Of a stretch of 64,000 nt of DNA, positions 28,206 through 36,684 are shown one piece after another (the first letter of the stretch is position 1; the number at the start of each line of letters is the position of its first letter). The position numbers and the translations under genes were made by a program. The notes below the pieces were generated by a model. The model was not told where the DNA came from. It saw only the letters and a program-made list of their open reading frames with translations, and did not search any database. Source of the stretch: Phytomonas francai (Eukaryota > Euglenozoa > Kinetoplastea > Trypanosomatida > Trypanosomatidae); NCBI GenBank assembly GCA_001766655.1, contig MJCC01000001.1, positions 1,582,823-1,646,822 on the forward strand, written 5' to 3'.

Positions 28206-28630
28206 TGTATTTAACGTGCAATATATCACACATAGCAACGTCGACCAACCTATCGACTATCTATAGTAGTTTATCTATATTTAGTTATTATTGTGATTAT
28301 TAATGTAATCTATTTTTTTTATTGTGTTTGAAGTTGTGCATTGTTTGTTTTTCTTTATTCATTTGACTGGAAAATTGCCATACTAACCTTTCTCGGGGTT
28401 TTATATACATTGTATATATTCAAATAACATTAAGAGTGCTTGAGCAAGAGATATCTTTTTTTTCCCCATTAAGGATTTTTAATTGATATTTTTTAAGCTT
28501 GTACCCAGTCGAACTAAAAGAAGAGTCTTATGGATCTTATATATCATTTGTCTCGTTTCTACGATATTTTATAAAAATAAAGTTTGATAATTCGTACAGT
28601 AATAAAAGACTAAGATTAGAGTATCTTGTG
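28206..28630. other. Intergenic, AT-rich
   Basis: No gene seen. A T-rich tract at about 28457-28464 may be the splicing pyrimidine tract for the next gene. In-frame codons continue upstream of 28631 without an ATG and are AT-rich, so they were not included. Confidence 0.55.
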
Positions 28631-30439
28631 ATGCCGTTAAGGGCTGAATCTCTTCGAGCATATCGGAAGTTGTTCGCCGTAGGGGTACAAGTCTCGAGCC
28701 AGTGCTCTTTACATAACGTCACTGGGTTTTCTAAGTATATCTCTTTCCGTTTTAATCAAGAGACTCAACAAAATTCTAGGCGTCTCGCGCATGCTATGCT
28801 TCTTTTTGAGAAAAAGGAAAGCGAGCTATTGAATGAGCCCTGGAAGGGTCGACGATGCAGAAGTAAAAAATCATCCTCTGTGACTCGACGAATGTTGAAT
28901 GCGGAGAGGAAGAAAATTCTGAGAGATTACGAAGCACATATTTCCCATGGCATTGGCGTAACTTACCGTTTCGCAGAATTGTTGCCATATGCGGCTGATT
29001 CCCCTTCGCTAACCTCTCTTTTACAGGTTTTAGCTGCGGGTGTGGGGAATACTGCGTATCAACGCCGGATGGAGACCAGTTTTATCGATTTTTTTAAATT
29101 CGAGCGCAAGAAAGAGGACCGAAACGATGCCGCCGAGGAAGCCACAAGCGAACGCCAAAATCGGATCATGCAGCAGGCATTGATTCCATATGCAGAACGC
29201 CTGCTCTTGCTGCATCGCACGGCGGTTGGTGAGAACAACCCCGCTTCCAACCTCCTATACTTAACTCCATGGCAGATGACAGATGCCATTGTGGGAACAC
29301 GAAGCGGCGTCAGCGCGTATCACTTACGCCACGGGAAAGATCACATTGTAGTCGAGGTCGATGAGGCATATAACAAGCAGATAATATATATCGCCTGTGC
29401 ATGTGCGGGGGAGGGCACCCATAATGGCAGCTACGATTGGGAGCAAGAAATCGAGCGGGTGGAGGTTGGCGAGTGCGAGGAAGTGAGGCGAACGATCTTC
29501 CATGCGGAATTCCTCTCGCGAGCGACGCCGATCTGCACCACGCTGCTGCACCAAACCCCCTTGCATGTATCCCGCCGTACGGTGCTTATAGGGCATGCTG
29601 TGGGGGGTTCCATGGCCCTGATTCTGTCGCTCCTCCTCTCTCAACGTGGGTTTGAAATCAGCAACGTCATAACTCTTGGCGCGCCAAAGGCGCTGCAGGG
29701 AACGCTAGAGCGTTACGTGGCTGCGATCAACCCGATACGCGTGGTGCTCGCCGGGGATCCGCTCGTGGAGTTGCCCGTAACGGGCTCCCAGGGGGATCCT
29801 TTCGTGCATGTGGGGGAGATTCTGCTCCTTACGCCTCACATCGCGGGGGGGGCTACAGCCAACAACGCCGAAAGCGCGTCTGAGAAGTCGTCTTTGACAG
29901 ATGATGCTCGAACAGATCAGTCAGGTGACGCGTGCGCTCCTTCTATTAGCACATCTACTTCAACTGCCAGATCGATGGAAGGTTGTGATGGCGACCTGGA
30001 TGCTGAGCAATTGGATATGCTCATGAACGATGCCACGTTTGGACCCTTTGAGGAGGCTAATGATTCGGAAAGCTCGAGTGTGCCTCATCCAAGTCTGGCG
30101 CATGACGCTCGTACGTGTAGCCCGCCCTCGTTGGCGTGTGAGGAGCTAAATTCGGTTTTAGGAGCTGACAAGAGCGAACCTGCTGGAGATCAGCCCCCAG
30201 AGGAAGCGCCAGGCGAAGGTGAGCCTTTATTCCGCGTCGCCAAGGAGCGCTACTGCGCGCAGTATTTGGTCGAGCATTACGTGCGGCATCTGTGCGATCC
30301 CGACGTGGAACTGACCTATGCCGAGGGGGACGAAGTTTGGGATGAGGGCAGCTACGCCGCGACACGTCGTGCGGCAGAGCGCGTGCTACATGTTTCCCAC
30401 GGGGAGCAGTTCCAGCGCGACCTGCAAGGTCCGCTGTGA
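28631..30439 (+). CDS. Class 3 lipase-like protein with altered nucleophile
   Basis: 602 residues from ATG 28631. The central region has the alpha/beta-hydrolase layout of fungal-type class 3 lipases: DAIVGTRSGVSAYHL (oxyanion-side strand), then strand VLIGHAVGGSMALILSLLL, then ISNVITLGAPKAL, then DPLVELP and FVHVGEILLL. The nucleophile elbow, normally GHSxGG, reads GHAVGG with GCT at 29597-29599, so residue 323 is Ala instead of Ser. The family acidic residue appears kept at Asp376 (DPLVELP) and a candidate His at 549 (LVEHYVRHL), after an acidic insertion of about 130 residues at roughly 405-535. Predicted to be non-hydrolytic, possibly a regulatory or lipid-binding protein. Flanked on both sides by SDR genes. 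N-terminal helices (first 150 residues) are of unknown role. Confidence 0.8.
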   Translation: MPLRAESLRAYRKLFAVGVQVSSQCSLHNVTGFSKYISFRFNQETQQNSRRLAHAMLLFEKKESELLNEPWKGRRCRSKKSSSVTRRMLNAERKKILRDYEAHISHGIGVTYRFAELLPYAADSPSLTSLLQVLAAGVGNTAYQRRMETSFIDFFKFERKKEDRNDAAEEATSERQNRIMQQALIPYAERLLLLHRTAVGENNPASNLLYLTPWQMTDAIVGTRSGVSAYHLRHGKDHIVVEVDEAYNKQIIYIACACAGEGTHNGSYDWEQEIERVEVGECEEVRRTIFHAEFLSRATPICTTLLHQTPLHVSRRTVLIGHAVGGSMALILSLLLSQRGFEISNVITLGAPKALQGTLERYVAAINPIRVVLAGDPLVELPVTGSQGDPFVHVGEILLLTPHIAGGATANNAESASEKSSLTDDARTDQSGDACAPSISTSTSTARSMEGCDGDLDAEQLDMLMNDATFGPFEEANDSESSSVPHPSLAHDARTCSPPSLACEELNSVLGADKSEPAGDQPPEEAPGEGEPLFRVAKERYCAQYLVEHYVRHLCDPDVELTYAEGDEVWDEGSYAATRRAAERVLHVSHGEQFQRDLQGPL

Positions 30440-30581
30440 TGAGTGCGTGTGCGGTGTGAGTGAGGGGTACGTGGGGAAGCAGACGGGTCAGTCGCACTCG
30501 GGTTCCACAAACAGCATTCGCGTTTATTTCTCCAAAAGAAAAGACTATATGTTTTTTTTGCGAGGAATTTCATTACTGACG

Positions 30582-30616
30582 AATTAGTTTCCAAATGTCT
30601 CTCATCCCTCTCTCCT
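30582..30616 (+). repeat. 35-bp direct repeat, copy B
   Basis: Identical to 26558-26592. It lies 87 bases upstream of the second dehydrogenase start and is followed directly by a T-rich tract. Its internal ATG (30593) opens a 12-codon frame that also starts MSLIPLS. Confidence 0.95.
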
Positions 30617-30673
30617 CGCTTTTTTTTTCCTGAAAAGATACCAAAAGAAGATGGAGAATCTTTCCTTACCTAC

Positions 30674-30690
30674 CCCATATACTTTTACAG
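30674..30690 (+). promoter_or_regulatory. Trans-splice acceptor for dehydrogenase copy 2
   Basis: Pyrimidine-rich segment ending CTTTTACAG with AG at 30689-30690, 12 bases upstream of the ATG at 30703. A good match to the expected acceptor arrangement. Confidence 0.55.
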
Positions 30691-30702
30691 GCCTTTCTTG
30701 TT

Positions 30703-31983
30703 ATGTTGCACAGACATTCTAATGAGGTGCTCGCCGTTTTTATTCTTCTGTTGCTGTTGTTCACGCTTATCGTGACGCCATGTGCATTCCCGTTGTTCTG
30801 GCGAGAACGCTCTTGCCTAGATATCTTTTTTTTTACATCTTGTTCTCTCGTGTTTTGCCGCTTGGCTGCCCGAGGTGCTCGCTGCAGATGGCCCGCTAAC
30901 ATGGACTTTAAGGGCCGCGTGGCGCTCGTCACGGGGGCCAGTTCGGGAATCGGCTTCGAGGTTGCTACGCAGCTCGCCGTGCATGGGTGGACGGTGATCT
31001 TGGCGGGTCGCCACATGGATGGCCTTTTGCACGCCAGAAAGCGGATTGACAGCAAACTCGCCCGACAGCGCGCCTCTGCGACCTTAGGGCCCAAACAAGT
31101 CTCCGCCTATGGGAGGGCTTTTGTCCTGGATACCGTCGATCTTGTTGATAAGGATTCTGTGCGTAGGTTTGCATCAACCGTCCTTTCTGTCCAGAATAGA
31201 TATCCTCTCGCGTTGCTTGTGAACGCCGCTGGTGTCTTGCGTCGCCATTTGCACTACTCCCCCAGTAAAAATTGGTCGAATTTGGAGGAGATGCTCGCGA
31301 CGAATGCGGTTGGTCCTATGCTTCTCACAAAACTGCTCCTTCCTGCTCTCATTCAGACTGCGGAACGCTCGGGGCTCTCCTCACGCGTCGTTAACGTGGC
31401 TTCGAGCTGCCATACCTTTTTGGGCTTTCGAAGGGGGATGCTACGGGACGATCCAATCGAGATGATTTCTGACCTCAAAAGGAATGCGAGGCTGTTGAAG
31501 CTTCCTGGTGCCACTACGCACCGGAGTGCGCGTGAGGGATGCGTGGTATCTAACGATGATTATGGATGCGTGATGCAGAATTTTTCACTTTTCAATTTTG
31601 TCGGTTACTACGGGCTTTCAAAGCTGTGCATGATTTGGAACACGCGGCTTCTGGCCGAGATTGTTTCAGGATTCACTTTTGGCACTTCACTGGATGCAAA
31701 TGAAGCGAAAGCTCCCCGAAGGCAGGGCAAAAAGGTGATTCCGTTTACACCAGAAGAATCAAAGGACGTCTCGTTTCCACAGAAACGCCCCAAAGTATTT
31801 GTGTCCTGCGTGCATCCAGGAATCTCTGCAACATACCTTTATCGGGACTTATTACCTATGTGGGTTCTAGACTATTTTGTTTATTTACCTTCCCTCATAG
31901 TTGGGAAAACGTGCAATGAAGCGGCCCAGTCGACCCTTAAAGCCGCGGTTGAGGAAGAAATTACAGTGCAAGGTGGGTATTAA
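30703..31983 (+). CDS. Short-chain dehydrogenase/reductase, membrane-anchored (copy 2), interrupted C-terminus
   Basis: 426 residues to the TAA at 31981. The first 60 residues are hydrophobic (AVFILLLLLFTLIVTPCAF), then the SDR domain starts at MDFKGRVALVTGASSGIG with the cofactor motif at 77-84. Other landmarks: LLVNAAGVL, VVNVASSCH with catalytic Ser, and YYGLSK with Tyr303 and Lys307, then CVHPGISATYLY. The frame ends at GGY just where related SDRs continue with a conserved [YF]-x-[SD]-[DE] segment and a final helix. That missing piece is present in frame immediately after the TAA (31984-32100). The in-frame ATG at 30901 is an alternative, anchor-less start, but the good splice acceptor at 30690 supports 30703. 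Confidence 0.9.
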   Translation: MLHRHSNEVLAVFILLLLLFTLIVTPCAFPLFWRERSCLDIFFFTSCSLVFCRLAARGARCRWPANMDFKGRVALVTGASSGIGFEVATQLAVHGWTVILAGRHMDGLLHARKRIDSKLARQRASATLGPKQVSAYGRAFVLDTVDLVDKDSVRRFASTVLSVQNRYPLALLVNAAGVLRRHLHYSPSKNWSNLEEMLATNAVGPMLLTKLLLPALIQTAERSGLSSRVVNVASSCHTFLGFRRGMLRDDPIEMISDLKRNARLLKLPGATTHRSAREGCVVSNDDYGCVMQNFSLFNFVGYYGLSKLCMIWNTRLLAEIVSGFTFGTSLDANEAKAPRRQGKKVIPFTPEESKDVSFPQKRPKVFVSCVHPGISATYLYRDLLPMWVLDYFVYLPSLIVGKTCNEAAQSTLKAAVEEEITVQGGY

Positions 31984-32100
31984 ATGTCTGATAAGGAGTA
32001 CGGCCCTAACAGCGGTGCCAGTTGCCTCTCTAAGCACGCCACTGACGCTGCAGAGATAAAAGCTTACGCTGAGTTTCTAGAACCTTTTCTGGAATTATAA
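31984..32100 (+). other. In-frame remainder of the SDR C-terminus after TAA
   Basis: 38 codons in the same frame as the dehydrogenase, separated only by the TAA at 31981-31983, ending at TAA 32098. The product starts MSDKEYG and ends AEIKAYAEFLEPFLEL. It aligns with the last part of copy 1, where YFVEC is followed by a helix with AEMVIAWGKKLVGL. Because an ATG follows the stop directly, it could also be read as a tiny separate frame, but homology argues that it is the tail of the same protein. Confidence 0.65.
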
Positions 32101-32514
32101 ATTGTATAAAATAGCCCTAGAGTTCTATCACCTGGGGTTTGCTGTCGAAACATCACATTGTCATTTTTTGTGAATCTATTTAAACGGGTATACTTTATTA
32201 TGGTTGAAAAGTTTTTGAGTCATTGCCGGGAGTTTATTATTATTATTATTATATAATATTACAATTCTTCACTTCGCTGCTAGTGGCAAACTAATGGAGC
32301 AAATAATAGCCTCTAAAATGACACCAGCTTACCATTCCAATATGCCATTCATGCATCGTTAACCGAGTTTACGTGTTTTCATTTTTTCACTTCTTTATTA
32401 AAAAATGTGGAAACATGTAGCTAATACGGACAAAGCATTAAAGGGTCAAATAAAATAAAACAAAGGTTACGACTGTGCGATATTTATATTAGCAATAAGG
32501 CATAAATTATCAGC
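32101..32514. other. Intergenic, AT-rich
   Basis: No gene seen. Contains a short TTA trinucleotide run at about 32236-32252. Confidence 0.6.
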
Positions 32515-35415
32515 ATGGAGGGTTCTCTGATTGATTTGGTATCATCCACTCAACCAGAAATTATAATGGAGTCTTTTTCTCTTCCGTTACCTCCGTCTAC
32601 GACTCCCTTGCATTCACCCCAGGAGCTCGAGGTGCTGTACAATCATTGCATCGCTCAGTCTAGGAAACGACAGCATGATAAAATATCCACTTCTGACTTT
32701 ACGTATGAAAAGCAGGGCTCCATCATCTCTAATGTTGATGACGTTTTCCTAAGTCGCTGTCCTACTCTTGAGCTTCAGGTTACTGAGGCGGCGCCGCTTA
32801 TCCGGCAGTTTCTCTCACAATGGTCGTCCGATAGCCAAACACGTTCCCAGCTAAAAAACGAATTAGAAGGTATGAATTCTGATTATCTTCAAAATCTCTA
32901 TGACACACCCGAAAAAAAAGAAGCGGATTTATTTCGTCGTGTAGACGTCGAGCGCAGCCGTAGAATTTTGATTTCGAATTCCGAGACTCAAATCGATAGT
33001 GCTTGCGGTGCCACTGTTTCTGAAAAATCGACGCGTGAAAAGAAAATAGTAGATTGCGTTTCCTGTTTAACGCAGGGGCAGCACCAGCACTATCTTAATA
33101 TTGTAAAGTATTACATGCGGAATCGTCGCCGCCCACCCCCCAGTACTCCCTCTCACCCAGATACCACTGTAGTGCTTGATTTAATGGAAGCCGAGCAGGC
33201 CTGCTTTTTGACCAAGCTTAAGCAAGAAACGTGCGGACGCGTTAGTTATGTTCAGGAAAATCGGGATGGACATCCCTCTCACTCTGTTTTGGATGCCTCG
33301 CATGATTGCATGAATCACAACTTTCTTGGTGGCATGGGTCTTCATAGTTTTGCGCAGTATCACCGAATCCAGAGTTTGTCTGAAAGGGTTGAGGGATTTT
33401 TGATTCTTGCGAAGATGGCTGTCGGGATTGGCAGCAGTAGTGGCCCTTCCTATAGTACTCTCAGCTCAGCTGAGAAAAAAGCAGCCAATGGAAGACGTCG
33501 TGTTTATTTCCACTCGTGCGAGTCTTTCTTGCGTTATGGCCGCCTTGTTGCAGCTGGGCACTCCGTCCAATTTCAGCTTGTTCTTGATAGCGAGAATGAG
33601 GGGCAAAAAGGGCATCTGGACGCCTACAAGGGGATTCTCCCATTGGTAATTTCATCCAGGGACGTTGTGGGAGGTGAAAGACCAATTTTCCTGTCGGATC
33701 ATTGCAAAGCAGAAGAAGCAGAGGGGACGAGTAATGCGGTCGCATTGCCCTTTGCGCTTGATGTGAATTTGCTGATGGAGCTCGCCTCCACGGTGCGACA
33801 CGTAGAGGAGGAGGACACTGATTTCATTAGCTCTAAGAACGAGATTTCAGAGACTGTGAACCCATCAGGGCAATTTCTAAAGAAGAATACACCTGAAGAG
33901 TACTGGAATAATGCGGTCGACAGTGGCTACGCTTATGAAAAGCGTATCATAAACCCTACATCGGTCGTGCTTGTTCCCAAATTACCAGGTATGAGTGCAC
34001 AGGGTTTTTCATCTTGTCTGAAAGGGATTAGCCTAGCGTTGTCTTTTGAGGCAATGCTAACGCTACTAACCGCACATATTAATCGACAAGGAGAGGGTAT
34101 AAACTCTCGTCAAAATGGTTTCCGCTTGCCCATAATTGCACGTGTTGTAATGCAGGCTGGAAAAGGGTGTCGTACTAGTGCAATTGCTGATGGTGCATCG
34201 TCTACTGCATCTACAGGGAGCGACAAATCCTTCGAGGTCCACTTGGAGATGGGGAACTCATTTCCGAGACAGAAGGAAACTTGTCGTGGTATCTTGGTTA
34301 ACGCTATAAAGTATTTAATCAGTTATAACAAATCCATTTCTCCGTTCCTTCAAGAAATGAGTGAGAATAATTCTGAAGGGCAGAGCCATTCCACAGGAGA
34401 CACATCTGGAAATGCTAATGGTGGCTTAGCTGGGTCGCAGCAAACGAGTTCACATGTGCTACCTAACTCCAAAACTAGCTGCTGCGCAACTCTAAAGCTA
34501 TTTCGCCCAGATGATGACCCTGGTTTCTCGCTGCTGGCGAATTCAAAGGAGCTGGGTGCTGATTTATTTTTCACCAAGCCCCTTTATTTGAATGTTGTAC
34601 ATCATGCAGTTGCGTTTCAGGGTGGTGTGAGGCCGATTTTCACTATGGTTAAGGTGGATTACTTGACCAAAGACCCTAGCTTAAGACCGACGACCCCTTC
34701 TGGACAATTGCCAGCACCACCACAGCTGCGGGAGTCGTTCAGCATAGGTGAAGTTTTGGAGATGTGTTTGCTGTTTCGCTGCTTTCCGACTGCGATAGTT
34801 CGCGTTTACTATGTCAATGCTTACTTTTCATACATTTTTGGTGTTACGGACTTTACGCGCTCAACTTGGGAGGTGGCACTGACAATGCAGCAGGAGAAGG
34901 ACTCTCCTTTTCTTCTTGAAGACGACTTCTACGCAACCCCCGCTGTGACGCAAAGTGAGGATTTCCAATATGCCTTTGATTCCCTCTTTGATGTTTTACA
35001 TGCGGTTTGCCGAAGTGTTGTGGCGGCGCTGGCAGAGGCGCTGCATCCTCAGCAGCTACCCCAAACATCGTTGCCAGAGGCTGCTAACTTCCATTATCTT
35101 CTCGTCAAACTCAACAACCCCCCTCAAAAAGCAAATCAAGAGGCTATGGCAGGTCGACATGACAAAAAGCATGCACGCAGTCTCCAGTACGCTGAGGAGG
35201 CGCATCTGAGCAGAAAGTACGACCTTTCCCTTTACCATGTTACTGAGCTCTATCCGAAATTTGAACTGCAGTTTAACAAGATGAAGGAGGCCGAGTCATT
35301 CGCATTTGTTGAGGAGGCGAGACCTGAGGTCTGTGAAAGGGAATACTTGCCTCCGGACAACTGGATTTACCGGGATCGGATCCCTTTTACCTTTCCCCCA
35401 GCGAAGTCTTCGTAA
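32515..35415 (+). CDS. Unrecognised large protein
   Basis: 966 residues, uninterrupted, ordinary AT-leaning codon use, first ATG used. I recognise no domain. The N-terminal 200 residues are polar and probably mostly helical. The centre has hydrophobic helix segments (GISLALSFEAMLTLLTAHINRQ, then GILVNAIKYLISYNKSISPFL) and the C-terminal half has strand-like stretches (PLYLNVVHHAVAFQGGVRPIFTMVKVDY) and SIGEVLEMCLLFRCFPTAIVRVYY, with a Pro-rich last segment (DNWIYRDRIPFTFPPAKSS). There is no signal peptide or clear transmembrane helix. It is likely a conserved trypanosomatid-specific protein. Confidence 0.85.
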   Translation: MEGSLIDLVSSTQPEIIMESFSLPLPPSTTPLHSPQELEVLYNHCIAQSRKRQHDKISTSDFTYEKQGSIISNVDDVFLSRCPTLELQVTEAAPLIRQFLSQWSSDSQTRSQLKNELEGMNSDYLQNLYDTPEKKEADLFRRVDVERSRRILISNSETQIDSACGATVSEKSTREKKIVDCVSCLTQGQHQHYLNIVKYYMRNRRRPPPSTPSHPDTTVVLDLMEAEQACFLTKLKQETCGRVSYVQENRDGHPSHSVLDASHDCMNHNFLGGMGLHSFAQYHRIQSLSERVEGFLILAKMAVGIGSSSGPSYSTLSSAEKKAANGRRRVYFHSCESFLRYGRLVAAGHSVQFQLVLDSENEGQKGHLDAYKGILPLVISSRDVVGGERPIFLSDHCKAEEAEGTSNAVALPFALDVNLLMELASTVRHVEEEDTDFISSKNEISETVNPSGQFLKKNTPEEYWNNAVDSGYAYEKRIINPTSVVLVPKLPGMSAQGFSSCLKGISLALSFEAMLTLLTAHINRQGEGINSRQNGFRLPIIARVVMQAGKGCRTSAIADGASSTASTGSDKSFEVHLEMGNSFPRQKETCRGILVNAIKYLISYNKSISPFLQEMSENNSEGQSHSTGDTSGNANGGLAGSQQTSSHVLPNSKTSCCATLKLFRPDDDPGFSLLANSKELGADLFFTKPLYLNVVHHAVAFQGGVRPIFTMVKVDYLTKDPSLRPTTPSGQLPAPPQLRESFSIGEVLEMCLLFRCFPTAIVRVYYVNAYFSYIFGVTDFTRSTWEVALTMQQEKDSPFLLEDDFYATPAVTQSEDFQYAFDSLFDVLHAVCRSVVAALAEALHPQQLPQTSLPEAANFHYLLVKLNNPPQKANQEAMAGRHDKKHARSLQYAEEAHLSRKYDLSLYHVTELYPKFELQFNKMKEAESFAFVEEARPEVCEREYLPPDNWIYRDRIPFTFPPAKSS

Positions 35416-35715
35416 TCAAGTGAATTAGCAGAATTCCTTAAGGATTCTAGTCTTATTATTTTCGATGACCTGATTATATATTTATGGAAAAAGAACTACA
35501 ATAACTTATAATTAGCGTTTCAACACCTTTTTTCCCATATGTCATTTTTTTTTTCCTTTTCATGTGAAAATTTCATTTTGCTTTCTGTATGGTATTTCGC
35601 TTCTTCCTCACCCTCAAACCTCTTCTTCTTTAATCCAATTGTTTTTCCCTATACATTTTCTCCCTTTTTATCTTTTTGTTTAGCCAACTCACACGTACCC
35701 CCTCACCTTCGCCTG
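35416..35715. other. Spacer with strong pyrimidine tract before uL11
   Basis: Nearly all of 35530-35680 is pyrimidine-rich, ending in AG at 35682-35683. The continuous frame through this tract (starting MSFFFSF) is a by-product of the tract and not part of uL11. Confidence 0.65.
35631..35683 (+). promoter_or_regulatory. Trans-splice acceptor for uL11
   Basis: Long CT-rich run (CTCCCTTTTTATCTTTTTG) followed by TTTAG, with AG at 35682-35683. It would give a 32-base leader before ATG 35716, which supports that start over the upstream in-frame ATG at 35539. Confidence 0.6.
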
Positions 35716-36210
35716 ATGCCTCCGAAGTTCGATCCCAATCAGGAGATTACCGTGATCGTGCGTGCGGTCGGTGGTGAGGTCGCGGCGACGGCCTCCCTCG
35801 CGCCGAAGGTTGGTCCCCTCGGTCTCAACGCCAAGAAGATCGGCGAGGATATCGCCAAGTCGACCAAGGACTGGAAGGGCCTGAAGGTCACCTGCGAGCT
35901 TCGCGTGAAGAACCGCGTGGCGACGGTGGCGGTGACCCCGTCTGTCGCCTCCCGCCTCATCCGCGCCCTCAAAGAGCCACCGCGCGACCGCAAGAAGGTA
36001 AAGAACATCAAGCACAACGGCAACATCGCCTTCTCGGAGATTATCAAGATCGCGAAGGAGGCCCAGCCGAAGTCGATGGGCGCGAACCTGAAGTCCGTCG
36101 TGATGGAGGTCCTCGGCACAGCTGTCTCGATTGGCTGCACGATCGACGGCGAGAGCCCGACGGAGATCCAGAACAAGGTCCGGGAGGGAAAGCTGAAGGT
36201 TCCGAACTGA
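35716..36210 (+). CDS. RPL12: 60S ribosomal protein L12 (uL11)
   Basis: 164 residues, matching eukaryotic L12 length. It has the family start (MPPKFDPNQEITVIVRAVGGE), the RNA-binding core (SLAPKVGPLGLNAKKIGEDI) and the C-terminal domain with GNIAFSEIIKIAK and LGTAVSIGCTIDGESP. uL11 forms the base of the ribosomal stalk at the GTPase-associated centre. The start was chosen by family alignment and the splice site at 35683. GC-rich third codon positions mark it as highly expressed. Third translation gene in the window after eS6 and eL32. Confidence 0.98.
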   Translation: MPPKFDPNQEITVIVRAVGGEVAATASLAPKVGPLGLNAKKIGEDIAKSTKDWKGLKVTCELRVKNRVATVAVTPSVASRLIRALKEPPRDRKKVKNIKHNGNIAFSEIIKIAKEAQPKSMGANLKSVVMEVLGTAVSIGCTIDGESPTEIQNKVREGKLKVPN

Positions 36211-36684
36211 GCGCAATACCGCACCAGCTCGCTTTGGTTGACGAAAATGGTACATTACAGTGTGTAGGCGACATTGTTTTCCTTCGTACGATGCTTTGTT
36301 TTCCTTTCTTAAAAAAAAATTTACCTCAAGCACAGTTGGTACGCGCTTCTTCCTCATTTGTCTGTGAATACTCGGTGTGGTGGGAAGTGGAGGCGAGTGA
36401 AGAGTATCCCCTCATCGTGTTTCCATACTTTTGAGCATCGGCGTATTAATTATATATATATATATATATAATGAGTTACTCATGAATAATTTGCATGGCA
36501 TCCCTTTTCCTTCTGTCTACACATCCATCATTAAAAGATCATAACAAGTAAGGTTGAGGAAAGTTAAGCGCAATTACTTAATAAAAGCACATTGCCAGTC
36601 CATTAATTAAGAGAGATATTCTAAAAACTTAAGCGCGCACGCGTACACGAGAGGCGAAACCCGAGAGCGTTCACACCCCTAACG
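36211..36684. other. Intergenic with TA tract
   Basis: No gene seen; (TA)n at 36451-36470. The 3' part is AT-rich and purine-mixed without an outstanding pyrimidine tract. Confidence 0.6.

Noticed and set aside
35539..35715. N-terminal extension of uL11
   Set aside because: It translates the pyrimidine tract and lies upstream of the predicted splice acceptor; family alignment starts at 35716.
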